DNA of 64,000 bases. Source: Streptomyces roseus (GTDB lineage Bacteria > Actinomycetota > Actinomycetes > Streptomycetales > Streptomycetaceae). A model generated the notes under the pieces. It ran no database searches. It saw only the letters and a program-made list of their open reading frames with translations, and had not been told where the DNA came from. The translations under genes and the position numbers were made by a program. Of the stretch, positions 44,169 to 52,915 are shown piece by piece; the stretch's first letter is position 1; each line of letters begins with the position of its first letter. The stretch is from the NCBI RefSeq assembly GCF_001044425.1, contig NZ_LFML01000033.1, positions 62,001 through 126,000 on the forward strand. Reading direction: 5' to 3'.

Positions 44169-44660
44169 ATGAGCATCTGGTGGTCTCTCCACTTGAGGCG
44201 CGAAGCCGCGAGCGTGCCGCTCGCCAGGCGGTTGCTGCTGGGGACGATGGAGACCGCGGGGGTGGACCCGGACATCTCCTTCGATCTGTCGGTGGCACTG
44301 AGCGAGGCCTGCGCGAACGCGGTGGAACACGGCGGTCCGGCGGCAGAGGCCGGTGCCGGCGCGGAGCCCGTACCGCAGGCGTGCGCGGAGTACCGCGTGA
44401 CGGCGTACCTGGACGGGGACCGCTGCCGCATCGAGGTGACCGATTCGGGCCCGGGATTCCCGGCGGCGACGGTCGCGGGGCGCAGACCCCCGCCGGCCGG
44501 CCCCTCCGAACCCTCGGAGAGCGAGCACGGCCGGGGACTGTGGCTTATCGCGGAGCTCGCCGACCACGTCAGACTCCGCAACCGGCCGGGCCGGGGCGCG
44601 GTGGTCAGCTTCGACAAGATCCTGAAATGGCGTGAGGGAGCGCTGCTGAAGGTGTCGTAG
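44169..44660 (+). CDS. Anti-sigma-type ATP-binding protein (RsbW-like), first copy
   Basis: GHKL serine-kinase-type ATPase of 163 residues. The N box is DLSVALSEACANAVEHGG, G1 VTDSGPGFP, and G2 HGRGLWLIAELADHV. Such proteins phosphorylate an antagonist or bind a sigma factor; no partner gene is adjacent. ATG 44169 has no Shine-Dalgarno (GCAATACGTAACCGT precedes). It is divergent from the copper run and convergent with pepP. Confidence 0.85.
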   Translation: MSIWWSLHLRREAASVPLARRLLLGTMETAGVDPDISFDLSVALSEACANAVEHGGPAAEAGAGAEPVPQACAEYRVTAYLDGDRCRIEVTDSGPGFPAATVAGRRPPPAGPSEPSESEHGRGLWLIAELADHVRLRNRPGRGAVVSFDKILKWREGALLKVS

Positions 44661-44670
44661 CGGCGGAAGG

Positions 44671-44729
44671 ACTCCGGATACGCCGATGGACGGGACTCGC
44701 GTACGAGATCCCGCCCATCGGCACCGGAC
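44671..44729. terminator. Terminator between anti-sigma ATPase and pepP
   Basis: Core arms GCCGATGG / CCATCGGC (44682-44689 and 44715-44722), flanked by ACTCCGG and CCGGACT that extend the pairing, between convergent genes. Confidence 0.8.
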
Positions 44730-44756
44730 TCAGGGCCCGTAGGAGGCCCTCCGGCG

Positions 44757-46223
44757 TCAGCCCTTGAGGCGCGCCATCCAGGCTTCGACGTCGGCCGAGG
44801 CGCGGGGCAGTCCGGCCGACAGGTTGCGGTTGCCGTCCTCGGTGACCAGGATGTCGTCCTCGATCCGGACGCCGATGCCCCGGTACTCCTCGGGCACGGT
44901 CAGGTCGTCGGCCTGGAAGTACAGGCCGGGCTCGACGGTGAGGCACATGCCCGGCTCCAGCGTGCCGTCGACGTACGCCTCGGTGCGCGCGGCGGCGCAG
45001 TCGTGGACGTCCATGCCGAGCATGTGGCCGGTGCCGTGCAGGGTCCAGCGGCGCTGGAGGCCGAGCTCCAGGACCCGCTCGACCGGACCCTCCAGCAGAC
45101 CCCACTCGACGAGCTTCTCCGCGAGCACGTGCTGCGAGGCGTCGTGGAAGTCGCGGAACTTGGCACCCGGCTTGACGGCGGCGATGCCGGCTTCCTGGGA
45201 CTCGTACACCGCGTCGTAGATCTTGCGCTGGATGTCGGTGTACGCACCGTTGATCGGCAGCGTGCGCGTGACGTCGGCGGTGTAGAGGGAGTGGGTCTCC
45301 ACACCGGCGTCGAGCAGCAGCAGGTCACCGGAGCGGACGTCGCCGTCGTTGCGGACCCAGTGCAGGGTGCAGGCGTGCGGACCGGCGGCGCAGATAGAGC
45401 CGTAGCCGACGTCGTTGCCCTCGACGCGGGCGCGCAGGAAGAACGTGCCCTCGATGTAGCGCTCGGACGTGGCCTCGGCCTTGTCCAGGACCTTCACGAC
45501 GTCCTCGAAGCCGCGGACGGTGGAGTCGACGGCCTTCTGCAGCTCGCCGATCTCGAACGCGTCCTTCACGGCGCGGGCCTCGGAGAGGTAGACGCGCAGC
45601 TCCTCGTCGCGCTCCTTGGTGACCTTGTCGGTCAGGGCCGTCTCGATGACGGAGTCGTGGCCGCGGACGACCCGGACCGGGCCCTCGGCCTCGGCCAGCT
45701 CTTCGGCCAGCTTGCGCACGTCCTTGGCCGGGATGCCCAGCAGCTGCTCGGCCTCGGTGAGGGAGTGGCGGCGCCCGACCCACAGCTCGCCCTGGCCGGA
45801 CAGCCAGAACTCGCCGTTCTCGCGATCGGAGCGGGGCAGCAGGTAGACGGTCGCGGTGTGGCCGCTCTCGCCCGAGGGCTCCAGCACCAGCACGCCGTTC
45901 TCGGTCTGGTCGCCGGTCAGGTACGCGTACTCGGTCGAGGCGCGGAAGGGGTACTCCGTGTCGTTCGAGCGGGTCTTGAGGCGGCCCGCGGGCACGACCA
46001 GGCGGTCGCCGGGGAAGCGCGCGGACAGCGCGGCGCGGCGGGCGGCGGTGTGCTCGGCCTGGGCGATCGGCTCCAGGCCGTGCAGCTCGGTGTCGGCCCA
46101 GCCGGTGCGCATGCTCTCCGCGAGTTCGTCGCTGACGCCCGGGTACAGCCCGTTCTTGCGCTGCTTGTGCTTCTTCTGGGGCTGCTCTTCTTCCGGGGTC
46201 TCCGGGGTGAGCTCGTCAGCCAC
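44757..46223 (-). CDS. pepP: Xaa-Pro aminopeptidase (aminopeptidase P)
   Basis: Cytosolic M24B peptidase of 488 residues that removes an N-terminal residue before proline. The N-terminal domain (VVPAGRLKTRSNDTEYPFRAS) precedes the catalytic pita-bread domain. Metal ligands are Asp in LLLLDAGVE and YTADVTRT, His in WTLHGTGHMLGMDVHD, and Glu in LTVEPGLYF and VRIEDDILV. GTG 46223 has GAGGAG nearby. It carries a Lys/Gln-rich N-terminal extension (QPQKKHKQRK). Confidence 0.95.
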   Translation of the reverse strand: MADELTPETPEEEQPQKKHKQRKNGLYPGVSDELAESMRTGWADTELHGLEPIAQAEHTAARRAALSARFPGDRLVVPAGRLKTRSNDTEYPFRASTEYAYLTGDQTENGVLVLEPSGESGHTATVYLLPRSDRENGEFWLSGQGELWVGRRHSLTEAEQLLGIPAKDVRKLAEELAEAEGPVRVVRGHDSVIETALTDKVTKERDEELRVYLSEARAVKDAFEIGELQKAVDSTVRGFEDVVKVLDKAEATSERYIEGTFFLRARVEGNDVGYGSICAAGPHACTLHWVRNDGDVRSGDLLLLDAGVETHSLYTADVTRTLPINGAYTDIQRKIYDAVYESQEAGIAAVKPGAKFRDFHDASQHVLAEKLVEWGLLEGPVERVLELGLQRRWTLHGTGHMLGMDVHDCAAARTEAYVDGTLEPGMCLTVEPGLYFQADDLTVPEEYRGIGVRIEDDILVTEDGNRNLSAGLPRASADVEAWMARLKG

Positions 46224-46327
46224 GTCTTCTCCTCAGCTACGACACCTACGACAGCTACTACAGGACCGGGTAGGACCGTATCCATCGTATGTGCGAGGGG
46301 AAGACGCCCGGCGGCGGGTGTGACGAA

Positions 46328-47863
46328 TCAGTCAAAACGGGCAGCGAGCAGGACGATGTCCTCCACTTCGTCCTCCGCGGCGCACGGGGCGGCGGTGGCG
46401 AAAGCGGCGGGGGTGGCGGAAGCGGCGGAGGCCGTCGTGGCGGGGGCCGCTCCAAGGGTCGCGACCGCCGGATCGTCCGCCGGCAGCACGGCCCGCAAGA
46501 TGTGGTCGCAGATGGCAGCCGGATCGTCCCGGATGCCCCGGGGCACCCCCGCGGCCGCTGCGTGCAGCCGCGCGAAGGCCCGGTCCATGGGGTCGCCGGT
46601 CCGCCGCAGGAGCCCGTCGGTGTACAGCAGCACCGTTTCTCCTGGCGCGGGTTCGATCTCCACGCTCGGAGCCTCCCAGCACGACAGCATCCCGAGCGGC
46701 GCGGAGAGCGTGGTCTCCACGTACTCCGTGCGGTGCTCGCCGATGAGCAGCGGCGGGGCGTGCCCCGCCCCGGCCAGGAGGATCTTCCGCCCCTGGCCGC
46801 CCGCGCGCGCGGACCCGGGGGGCTCGCAGTACGCGAAGAGCGCCGTCGCGCAGCGCGCGGGCTCGGTCAGGCGCAGCAGCAGTTCCAGGTCGGACAGGAC
46901 CGCGACGGGGTCCTCCCCCTCCATGACGGCGTACGCGCGCAGTGAGGCCCGCAGCCGTCCCATCGCGGCGACGGCGCTGGGCCCGGCCCCCGTGACGGAG
47001 CCGACGGCGAGTCCGAGCGCGCCCTCGGGCAGCGGCAGCGCGTCGTACCAGTCGCCCCCGCCGCGCGGTCCGGTGTGGTGGCGGGCGGCGAGCCGGACAC
47101 CGGGGATCCGGGGGAGCCGGCTGGGCAGCAGCTCCTCGGCGACCGTGGCCAGGCGGCTGCGGGAGCGTTCCACCTCCAGCATCCGGGCCAGGTGCTCGGC
47201 GGCGTGGCGGACGTAGAGCCCGGCGAGGTCGCGCTGGCGTTCGCTCGGCTCGGCCTGTTCGTCGTAGAGCCAGACGGCGGCTCCCAGCCGGCCGGTGGCC
47301 TCGGCGGTCAGCGGCAGCGCGTAGCTCGCGGCGTAGCCGAGCCGGGCGGCGACCTCGCGGTGGCGGGGGTCGACGGGGGTGCCGTACCCGCCCGAGCCGG
47401 GGGCGGCGTCGGGTTCCGGGAGTACGTCGGAGCCGCCCCGGGCATCGGGGAGTCCATCGAGGATCCGCCCGTACGAGGTCGCGGTGCGCGGGACGGTCTC
47501 GATGTGCCCGAGGTCCGCGCGGCCGAGTCCGAGGCCGATCGTGGTCGTCGGACCGAGCCCGTCGGAGGGCTCCAGGACGACCAGGCCGCGGCGGGCGCCG
47601 ACGAGGACGGCGCCGGCGCGCAGGAACTCGTGGAGGGAGGAGTCGAGGTCGCGGGCGCGGGCGAGGCATTCGGTGAGCTCGTGGAGGGTGGTGAGGTCGG
47701 AGACCATCCCCGCCAGCCGGTCCTGGATCACGGTGCTCGGTCCGGGGACCGCTGCCGCTGCGGGGGCGGGGGTGGTTCGGGCGGGCGTGGGCGCCGCAGT
47801 GTGCGGGACCGCGGTAACTGCTGAATCGATTCCAGCCACTTTCGGCAGATGCGGGGCGCTCAT
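46328..47863 (-). CDS. GAF-SpoIIE protein with degenerate phosphatase metal motif
   Basis: Protein of about 511 residues. A GAF domain occupies about 60-235 (LHELTECLARARDLDSSLHEF; YAASYALPLTAEATGRLGAAV). The SpoIIE/PP2C domain follows: RGGGDWYDALPLPEGALGLA, then GSVTGAGPSAVAAMGRLRAS, AGAGHAPPLL, LLYTDGLLRR and VEDIVLLAAR. In active family members the second motif is GDVxGHG; here it is GSVTGAG, so a metal Asp and the His are both lost, and the terminal DD is ED. It may act as a pseudophosphatase. ATG 47863 is used. Confidence 0.85.
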   Translation of the reverse strand: MSAPHLPKVAGIDSAVTAVPHTAAPTPARTTPAPAAAAVPGPSTVIQDRLAGMVSDLTTLHELTECLARARDLDSSLHEFLRAGAVLVGARRGLVVLEPSDGLGPTTTIGLGLGRADLGHIETVPRTATSYGRILDGLPDARGGSDVLPEPDAAPGSGGYGTPVDPRHREVAARLGYAASYALPLTAEATGRLGAAVWLYDEQAEPSERQRDLAGLYVRHAAEHLARMLEVERSRSRLATVAEELLPSRLPRIPGVRLAARHHTGPRGGGDWYDALPLPEGALGLAVGSVTGAGPSAVAAMGRLRASLRAYAVMEGEDPVAVLSDLELLLRLTEPARCATALFAYCEPPGSARAGGQGRKILLAGAGHAPPLLIGEHRTEYVETTLSAPLGMLSCWEAPSVEIEPAPGETVLLYTDGLLRRTGDPMDRAFARLHAAAAGVPRGIRDDPAAICDHILRAVLPADDPAVATLGAAPATTASAASATPAAFATAAPCAAEDEVEDIVLLAARFD

Positions 47864-48398
47864 GGCGTCCGCCTTTCCACCTGGTGCGATTCGCCATATA
47901 GCATCGCAAACCCCCAGATCGTGCTGCGCCGCCATCAATGAACCACATCTACACGCACGCGAGGACTGATGTCCAGCATTGGCCAGGTGGGAATCCTGGT
48001 GTCCGTGAGACGGCAACTCACTGTCCAGCCAAGGCTAGAACTTGGCTGGAAAAAGCCGGAAGCGGACGTTTTTTGCGATCGACTGGTCGGGCGGCGGAGC
48101 GGCTCCGGGTACCTAATCGGTGGTGCTCGGGGAGAGTTGGCGCAGCCCGGCGGTCGCCGGGAACCGCCCGGCGCGGCCCGTCGTCCTTAGCGGCGGCAGC
48201 CGGTCTCGGTACGGCCTCGGCACTGGCGCGGGTCGCGTTCCGCCCCCGCCGGACGTTTCACGGACCCGTAAGAAAACTGCACGAACCGTGTGAACCTGCT
48301 TCAAGGCGGACAGTGACGCGAAACGTGTGCGTGTGGTGAAACACCGGTTACATGGTGTGATGTGGCCCTCGGCGTTCAACGGAAAGGAACGAGCGCTC
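47864..48398. other. 535-bp divergent intergenic region
   Basis: No credible gene found. It is locally lower in GC than its surroundings between about 47880 and 48075 and again at 48270-48360. It contains a set of nested inverted repeats at 47971-48074 listed separately, and both divergent promoters presumably lie here. Confidence 0.6.
47971..48074 (+). ncRNA. Candidate structured RNA
   Basis: Successive potential stems: CCAGG/CCTGG (47983/47995), alternative stems CCGT/ACGG and GTGAG/CTCAC (48003-48021), a perfect 10-bp hairpin TCCAGCCAAG/CTTGGCTGGA (48024-48050), then a T6 run at 48069-48074. The segment GGGAATCCTGGTG vaguely recalls a cobalamin riboswitch core, but the B12 box is not convincing. 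Its identity is unknown. Confidence 0.35.
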
Positions 48399-49103
48399 AT
48401 GCGCGAGATCCTCGGAAGGCGTCTCCAGCGGCTCCGCGATCGCTTGAAAACCCTGCGCCCCGCCCCCCGGCAGAGCGGTGACCCGGCGCTCCCCCTCCTT
48501 GACGCGGCGCTCGTCTGCGCCACCACCCGGCAGTGGCCGGTGCTTCCCGGCGTCGGCCGCTCCGGCGCCGACAGCAGCCGGTGCGCCTGCCCGGACCCCG
48601 ACTGCGCCGTGCCCGGTGCCCACCCCTTCGACCCCGGGCTGCTGGCGGCCACGACCGACCCCCGGATGGTGGCCTGGTGGTGGACCAACCGGCCCACCGC
48701 TCCCGTGCTGCTCGCCACGGGCGGCCCCGCCCCGTGCGCCGTGAGCCTGCCGGCCAACGCGGCCGCGCGGGCCGTCGTACGGCTGGACGCGCAGGGCATG
48801 CGGCTCGGCCCGATCGTGGCCTCGCCCACCCGCTGGGCGCTGCTGGTGGCGCCCTACTCGCTGGAGCGGCTCGGGGAACTCCTGTACGCCAAGGACCACG
48901 TGCCCTCCGCCCTGCGCTTCCACGGCGAGGGCGGCTACCTGTTGCTCCCGCCCTCCCCCGCGTCGGGCGGCGGGCAGGTGCGGTGGGAGCGTGCACCGGC
49001 GGACGACGGCGACCCGTGGCTGCCGGAGGTCGAGGCGCTCGTACACGCGCTGGTCGAGGCGAGCACCGGGGCCTCGGGCGGCGGAAGCCGGCTCGCGTAC
49101 TGA
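48399..49103 (+). CDS. Primase/polymerase-like domain protein
   Basis: Cytosolic protein of 234 residues resembling Streptomyces proteins named bifunctional DNA primase/polymerase. The family segments are CACPDPDCAVPGAHPFDPG, a WWW run in MVAWWWTNRPTAPVLLATGG, SPTRWALLVAPYSLERLGELL and LRFHGEGGYLLLPPSP. Without an alignment I cannot identify a complete catalytic Asp-Asp-His set; the fold may be retained without activity. ATG 48399 (MREILGRRLQRLR) is preceded by AAAGGA. The role is unknown. Confidence 0.65.
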   Translation: MREILGRRLQRLRDRLKTLRPAPRQSGDPALPLLDAALVCATTRQWPVLPGVGRSGADSSRCACPDPDCAVPGAHPFDPGLLAATTDPRMVAWWWTNRPTAPVLLATGGPAPCAVSLPANAAARAVVRLDAQGMRLGPIVASPTRWALLVAPYSLERLGELLYAKDHVPSALRFHGEGGYLLLPPSPASGGGQVRWERAPADDGDPWLPEVEALVHALVEASTGASGGGSRLAY

Positions 49104-49216
49104 ACCGGCTTCCGGGAGCCCGCCGATCACTCGTACGGGTGCCAGCGCGACGAGTTTCCAAGGGAATTGGGCGCGGGGATCTCCGCGCCCCATTCCGGCC
49201 TCGCTATCTTCGGCGA

Positions 49217-49834
49217 ATGAATCTCCGCTTGATCGGTATCAGCGCCGGTGTGCTGATCATCTTGTCGCTCCCGCTGGCCGGGGCGATCGCCGGACCGGAT
49301 TCGACCGGTCAGGACGACGGAAAAGGCGGCGGGTTGCTCTCCTCGCTCGGACTGGCCGATCCGGCGGCCGGATCCCGTACGCAGGCGTCCGCCGCCCGGC
49401 CGGGGCAGCCGGCCGGGCCGCCGCGCACGGGTCAGCCGGGGCGGCCGCCGGCCCGAGAGCCGCAGCCGGGTCCGTCCGAGCAGCCCCGAACGGATTCGAG
49501 GTGCGGGCCCGAACTCTCCTCCCCGCAGGGCCTGGAGGCGCAGACCTGCGTCCTCGCGGGCGAGGGCCGTACGTGGGGACGCAGCTACTACCGCAACACG
49601 AGCGGGCGCGCGCTGGACGCAGTCCTGACGGTCATGGGACCGGCGGGGCGCACGGTACAGATCCGCTGTGCGGTCGGGGCCGGCGACGAGCCGGGGCTGT
49701 GCGAGACGCCGCGCGAGGACTCGGCGGGGGCGCCGGACGCCTACTCGGCAGTTGCGGAGTTTGCAGTTCCGGATGATGAAGGGCAGGTGCTGCTGCGGTC
49801 CGGGAGCAACTCACCGACACCGGCCGACGGTTGA
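49217..49834 (+). CDS. Secreted proline-rich protein of unknown function
   Basis: Exported protein of 205 residues. Signal peptide: NLRLIGISAGVLIILSLPLA, with possible cleavage after AGAIA. A Pro/Gly/Gln-rich linker (about 40-95) leads to a small domain with Cys residues in SRCGPELSS, EAQTCVLAG, IRCAVGAGDEPGLC. The domain segment RTWGRSYYRNTSG suggests a beta-sandwich, but I do not recognise it. ATG 49217 gives the signal peptide; a longer frame from upstream reads through the preceding gene and is rejected. A 13-bp hairpin follows. Confidence 0.72.
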   Translation: MNLRLIGISAGVLIILSLPLAGAIAGPDSTGQDDGKGGGLLSSLGLADPAAGSRTQASAARPGQPAGPPRTGQPGRPPAREPQPGPSEQPRTDSRCGPELSSPQGLEAQTCVLAGEGRTWGRSYYRNTSGRALDAVLTVMGPAGRTVQIRCAVGAGDEPGLCETPREDSAGAPDAYSAVAEFAVPDDEGQVLLRSGSNSPTPADG

Positions 49835-49854
49835 ACGACGGCGGAAAAGGAAGC

Positions 49855-49894
49855 GCCCGGTCGCTGGCGACGGGGGATGCACCAGCGACCGGGC
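49855..49894 (+). terminator. Terminator after the secreted protein gene
   Basis: Perfect 13-bp stem GCCCGGTCGCTGG / CCAGCGACCGGGC with a 14-nt loop, 21 bp after the stop. Confidence 0.88.
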
Positions 49895-50015
49895 TACAAG
49901 AACGGTAACAAGAGATCGCCTGTTCGCAAATTCGATCTCTGATATTCAGACACCGATTTGCAGGCGATTAGCGGGAGTTGTGACCCCAGTCACCGGTCCT
50001 GCGGGTGCTCGGCGG

Positions 50016-50990
50016 TCAGCTCAGCGTGACCTGGCGGTTGGTGAGTCCGCCGCGCGCCCGGCGCTCGTCCGCGGTCAGCGGGGCATCCGAGGCCAGGGCC
50101 GTGGCCAGGCGCTCCGCGAACTCCGCCGCGGGCTTCTCCACGTCGTCGGCGCTCACTCCGGTCGGCAGGTCCCAGACGGGGACGACGAGCCCGTGCGCCC
50201 GGAAGGAACCGACGAGCCGGGTGCCTTCGCCGAGCGAGGAGGTACCGGCGGCGTGCAGCCGCGCGAGGGCGTCGAGCAGCTTCTCCTCGGGGTGCGGCAT
50301 GACCCAGCGCAGGTGGTTCTTGTCCGGGGTCTCGCACCAGTAGGCAGCGTCCACGCCGGCCAGCTTGACCGTCGGGATGGCGGCGGCGTTGGCGCGCTCG
50401 AGGGAGGCGGCGATCTCCGGGGAGGCGCTCTGGGCGCTCTCCGCATCCGGAATCCAGAATTCGAACCCGGTGTGCACAACCGGCTCGAAAACGCCGTCCG
50501 TGTCCAGGAGATCCTGAAGTCGGGGGCCTTCGGCGGGAACGCGGCGTGCCGCCACCGGGGTGCCCGGCTCCGCGACGAGCGCGCGCTCCAGGGTGTCGGC
50601 CATGTCCCGGGCGAGATCCCCGGTGGTCGAGTCGTTCTGGAGGCCGAGCAGGACGGACCCGTCCTCGCGGCGCAGCGCCGGCCAGGCCATGGGCAGTACG
50701 GTCACCAGCGTGACGGACGGGACGCCCTCGGGCAGCCCGCCCTTGAGCGTGAGGGGGATGGTCGCGGCGGGCACCAGTTCGCGCAGCGCCACCCAGTCGC
50801 ACTCGCCGGGCAGGCCCTCGAAGGGGCGCGCCACGTGCTCGGTGACGGCGTGCGCGGCGGCTGCGCCGTGGCAGGCCTTGTAACGGCGCCCGGATCCGCA
50901 GGGGCAGGGCTCGCGTGCGCCCACCACCGGGATCTCCCCGTTCTTGAGCTGCGGCTTTGCAGTCTTCGCTGCGGGGCGCTTCTTGGCCAT
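50016..50990 (-). CDS. SEC-C zinc-motif protein (DUF5926-like)
   Basis: Protein of 324 residues. After a Lys-rich N-terminus ([20 protein letters not shown]) it carries the SEC-C zinc finger [15 protein letters not shown] at about residue 28-43, the motif that also ends SecA. The remainder ([36 protein letters not shown]) is a conserved actinobacterial domain of unknown function. ATG 50990 has GGGAGA upstream. It is monocistronic. Confidence 0.82.
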   Translation of the reverse strand: MAKKRPAAKTAKPQLKNGEIPVVGAREPCPCGSGRRYKACHGAAAAHAVTEHVARPFEGLPGECDWVALRELVPAATIPLTLKGGLPEGVPSVTLVTVLPMAWPALRREDGSVLLGLQNDSTTGDLARDMADTLERALVAEPGTPVAARRVPAEGPRLQDLLDTDGVFEPVVHTGFEFWIPDAESAQSASPEIAASLERANAAAIPTVKLAGVDAAYWCETPDKNHLRWVMPHPEEKLLDALARLHAAGTSSLGEGTRLVGSFRAHGLVVPVWDLPTGVSADDVEKPAAEFAERLATALASDAPLTADERRARGGLTNRQVTLS

Positions 50991-51206
50991 CGTGGGTGTC
51001 TCCCGGTTGCGGCGGTACGGCGTGGTGTCTGGGCGCGAGCCTAGCCGTTCGTACCGCCGCTGCCGGGAGGGTGCGGCCGGGAGCACGGTCGGCGTGCGCT
51101 CCCGGCGGCCGCTCGTTCGGATGGCCGGTGGTGCGGGTCCTGCTCATGGGCGTCGTGACAGCGGATCGGGGCCGGGATCCGGGTCAGGGATCCGAGCGTG
51201 ATCCGG

Positions 51207-51749
51207 TCACGGACGCAGATCGTCGAAGGCCGTGTCGAAGTCGATCGCCGGGGGCGCAACGCGCGTAGCGAAATCCTCGTGCCGGGCCCCGCACGCGACG
51301 GTCACCCATACGGTGACCTCGCCTGCCGCTCCGTCCCGGACACCCCAGTCCTGGGCGAGGGCGCTGATGATGTTCAGCCCCCTGCCGCCGCGCGCGGTGA
51401 CCGAGGGCGTGGCGGGAACCGGGCGGGTGGGGCCGCCCCCGTCCGTGACCTCGACCGTCAGCCGCCCCGCCTTGTCGATGCGCCACGCGGCGCGTATCTC
51501 CCCGTCCCCGACCTCCCCGGCGCCCAGCGGTCTGCCGTGCCGGCAGGCGTTGCTGAGCAGTTCGGAAAGGATCAGTACGGCATCGTCCACGACCGATTCG
51601 GACAGCCCGCTCATGCGCAGTTGCTCACGCATGCGGCGCCTCGCCTCACCCACGCCCGCGGGACCATGGCATACGTCCACGCACGAAGAAGTGGGCACTT
51701 CCTGTGCCACCACCAACGCCACCCCCGGAACCTCCTTAGCCCCACGCAT
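51207..51749 (-). CDS. Anti-sigma-type ATP-binding protein (RsbW-like), second copy
   Basis: GHKL ATPase of 180 residues. N box: AVLILSELLSNACRHGRPLG; G1: VTDGGGPT; G2: ARGGRGLNIISALAQDWGV. It resembles the Streptomyces regulator family of single-domain ATP-binding proteins. The N-terminal 35 residues are poorly conserved in type, so an internal start is possible. It is convergent with no neighbour; the SEC-C gene precedes it on the same strand. Confidence 0.83.
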   Translation of the reverse strand: MRGAKEVPGVALVVAQEVPTSSCVDVCHGPAGVGEARRRMREQLRMSGLSESVVDDAVLILSELLSNACRHGRPLGAGEVGDGEIRAAWRIDKAGRLTVEVTDGGGPTRPVPATPSVTARGGRGLNIISALAQDWGVRDGAAGEVTVWVTVACGARHEDFATRVAPPAIDFDTAFDDLRP

Positions 51750-51893
51750 GGTCTGGATGCCCCAATGGCCTGGACCGGAAACCGGTCAAGCGGAGCCCCC
51801 TGACGCATTCAGGGCGGGCGGTTGCGGAGCGGATGCGCCGGTGCACACCCTGTCACGCGCGTGACGCGCGGTACGGGTGGGCAAAACGGGATG

Positions 51894-52691
51894 TCAGCGC
51901 CCTAGCTGTGACAGAACTTGTCGCGGCCTGTTCGTGATGATTGCTTCCACACCCAGATCAGCGCAGAGCTGAACGTCTTCGGCTTCGTTCACGGTCCATA
52001 CGTGAACGGAGTGGCCCGCGTTCTGGAGCTTGCGGATGAACCCGGGGTGGTTGCGCACGATCCGCATGCCCGGACCCGCGATCCGTACTCCGGCCGGCAG
52101 CCGCCCGTCGCGCATCCGGGGCGAGATGAACTGCATCAGGTACACGGTCGGGATCGTGGGCGCGGACGCCCGCACCCGGTGCAGGGAGCGCGCGGAAAAG
52201 CTCATGACGCGGACCGGGTGCGGGCCCTCGGCGGGCGGTGCGTCCAGTCCGAAGCGCTTGAGGAGGAAGAGGAGGCGCTCCTCCACCTGTCCGGCCCAGC
52301 GGGTCGGGTGCTTCGTCTCGATGGCGAGCTGTACCGGCCGGCCGGCGTCCGAGACCAGCTCCAGCAGGCGCTCCAGCGTGAGCACGGAGGTGCGCTCGGG
52401 GTCGGCGTCCCAGTCGGGGGACTCCTCGCGGTCCTTCCACGAACCGAAGTCGAGGGCGGCGAGATCGGCCAGCTCAAGGGCGGAGACGGCGCCGCGGCCG
52501 TTGGAGGTGCGGTTGACCCGGCGGTCGTGGACGAGGACCAGATGGCCGTCGGCGGTGAGCCGGACATCGCATTCGAGGGCGTCGGCGCCGTACTCGATGG
52601 CCCTGCGGTAGGCGGCCAGGGTGTGCTCGGGGGCATCCTCCGAGGCGCCGCGGTGGGCGACGACCTGGATGGGCGGCTGTGCGTGGGTCAC
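51894..52691 (-). CDS. Glycerophosphodiester phosphodiesterase
   Basis: TIM-barrel enzyme of 265 residues that cleaves glycerophosphodiesters to sn-glycerol-3-phosphate and alcohol. The active site is clear: VVAHRGASEDAPEHTLAAY, ALECDVRLTADGHLVLVHD (Glu/Asp metal ligands and the second His) and the C-terminal VHVWTVNEAED. No signal peptide is seen, so it is probably cytosolic. GTG 52691 (VTHAQPPIQVV) is chosen. Confidence 0.92.
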   Translation of the reverse strand: MTHAQPPIQVVAHRGASEDAPEHTLAAYRRAIEYGADALECDVRLTADGHLVLVHDRRVNRTSNGRGAVSALELADLAALDFGSWKDREESPDWDADPERTSVLTLERLLELVSDAGRPVQLAIETKHPTRWAGQVEERLLFLLKRFGLDAPPAEGPHPVRVMSFSARSLHRVRASAPTIPTVYLMQFISPRMRDGRLPAGVRIAGPGMRIVRNHPGFIRKLQNAGHSVHVWTVNEAEDVQLCADLGVEAIITNRPRQVLSQLGR

Positions 52692-52915
52692 CGGGTCATG
52701 GTGCCACCGGTACGGCCCCGCATGTCGGGCTCCACCGCGCGGATGCGCCCGGAATGCCGGATATAAAGAATGGGGAAGACGCACAGGTCCGGCTTACAGT
52801 GCTCTGACGGGTCATGGGGAAGGCTTTTCCCAGGAACTTGTGCGGCACGTCGAACGTTCGGCTGAGCCGAATCGCCAGTTTTTCTGAAGCCGTGTGTGAC
52901 GAGGAGAAGAGCGCT

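Noticed and set aside
48255..48268. GTTTCACGGACCCG as a parS
   Set aside because: Right half is absent; no inverted symmetry.
48287..48302. TGTGAACCTGCTTCAA as a second Rex operator
   Set aside because: One half-site only; the second half is out of register by one base.
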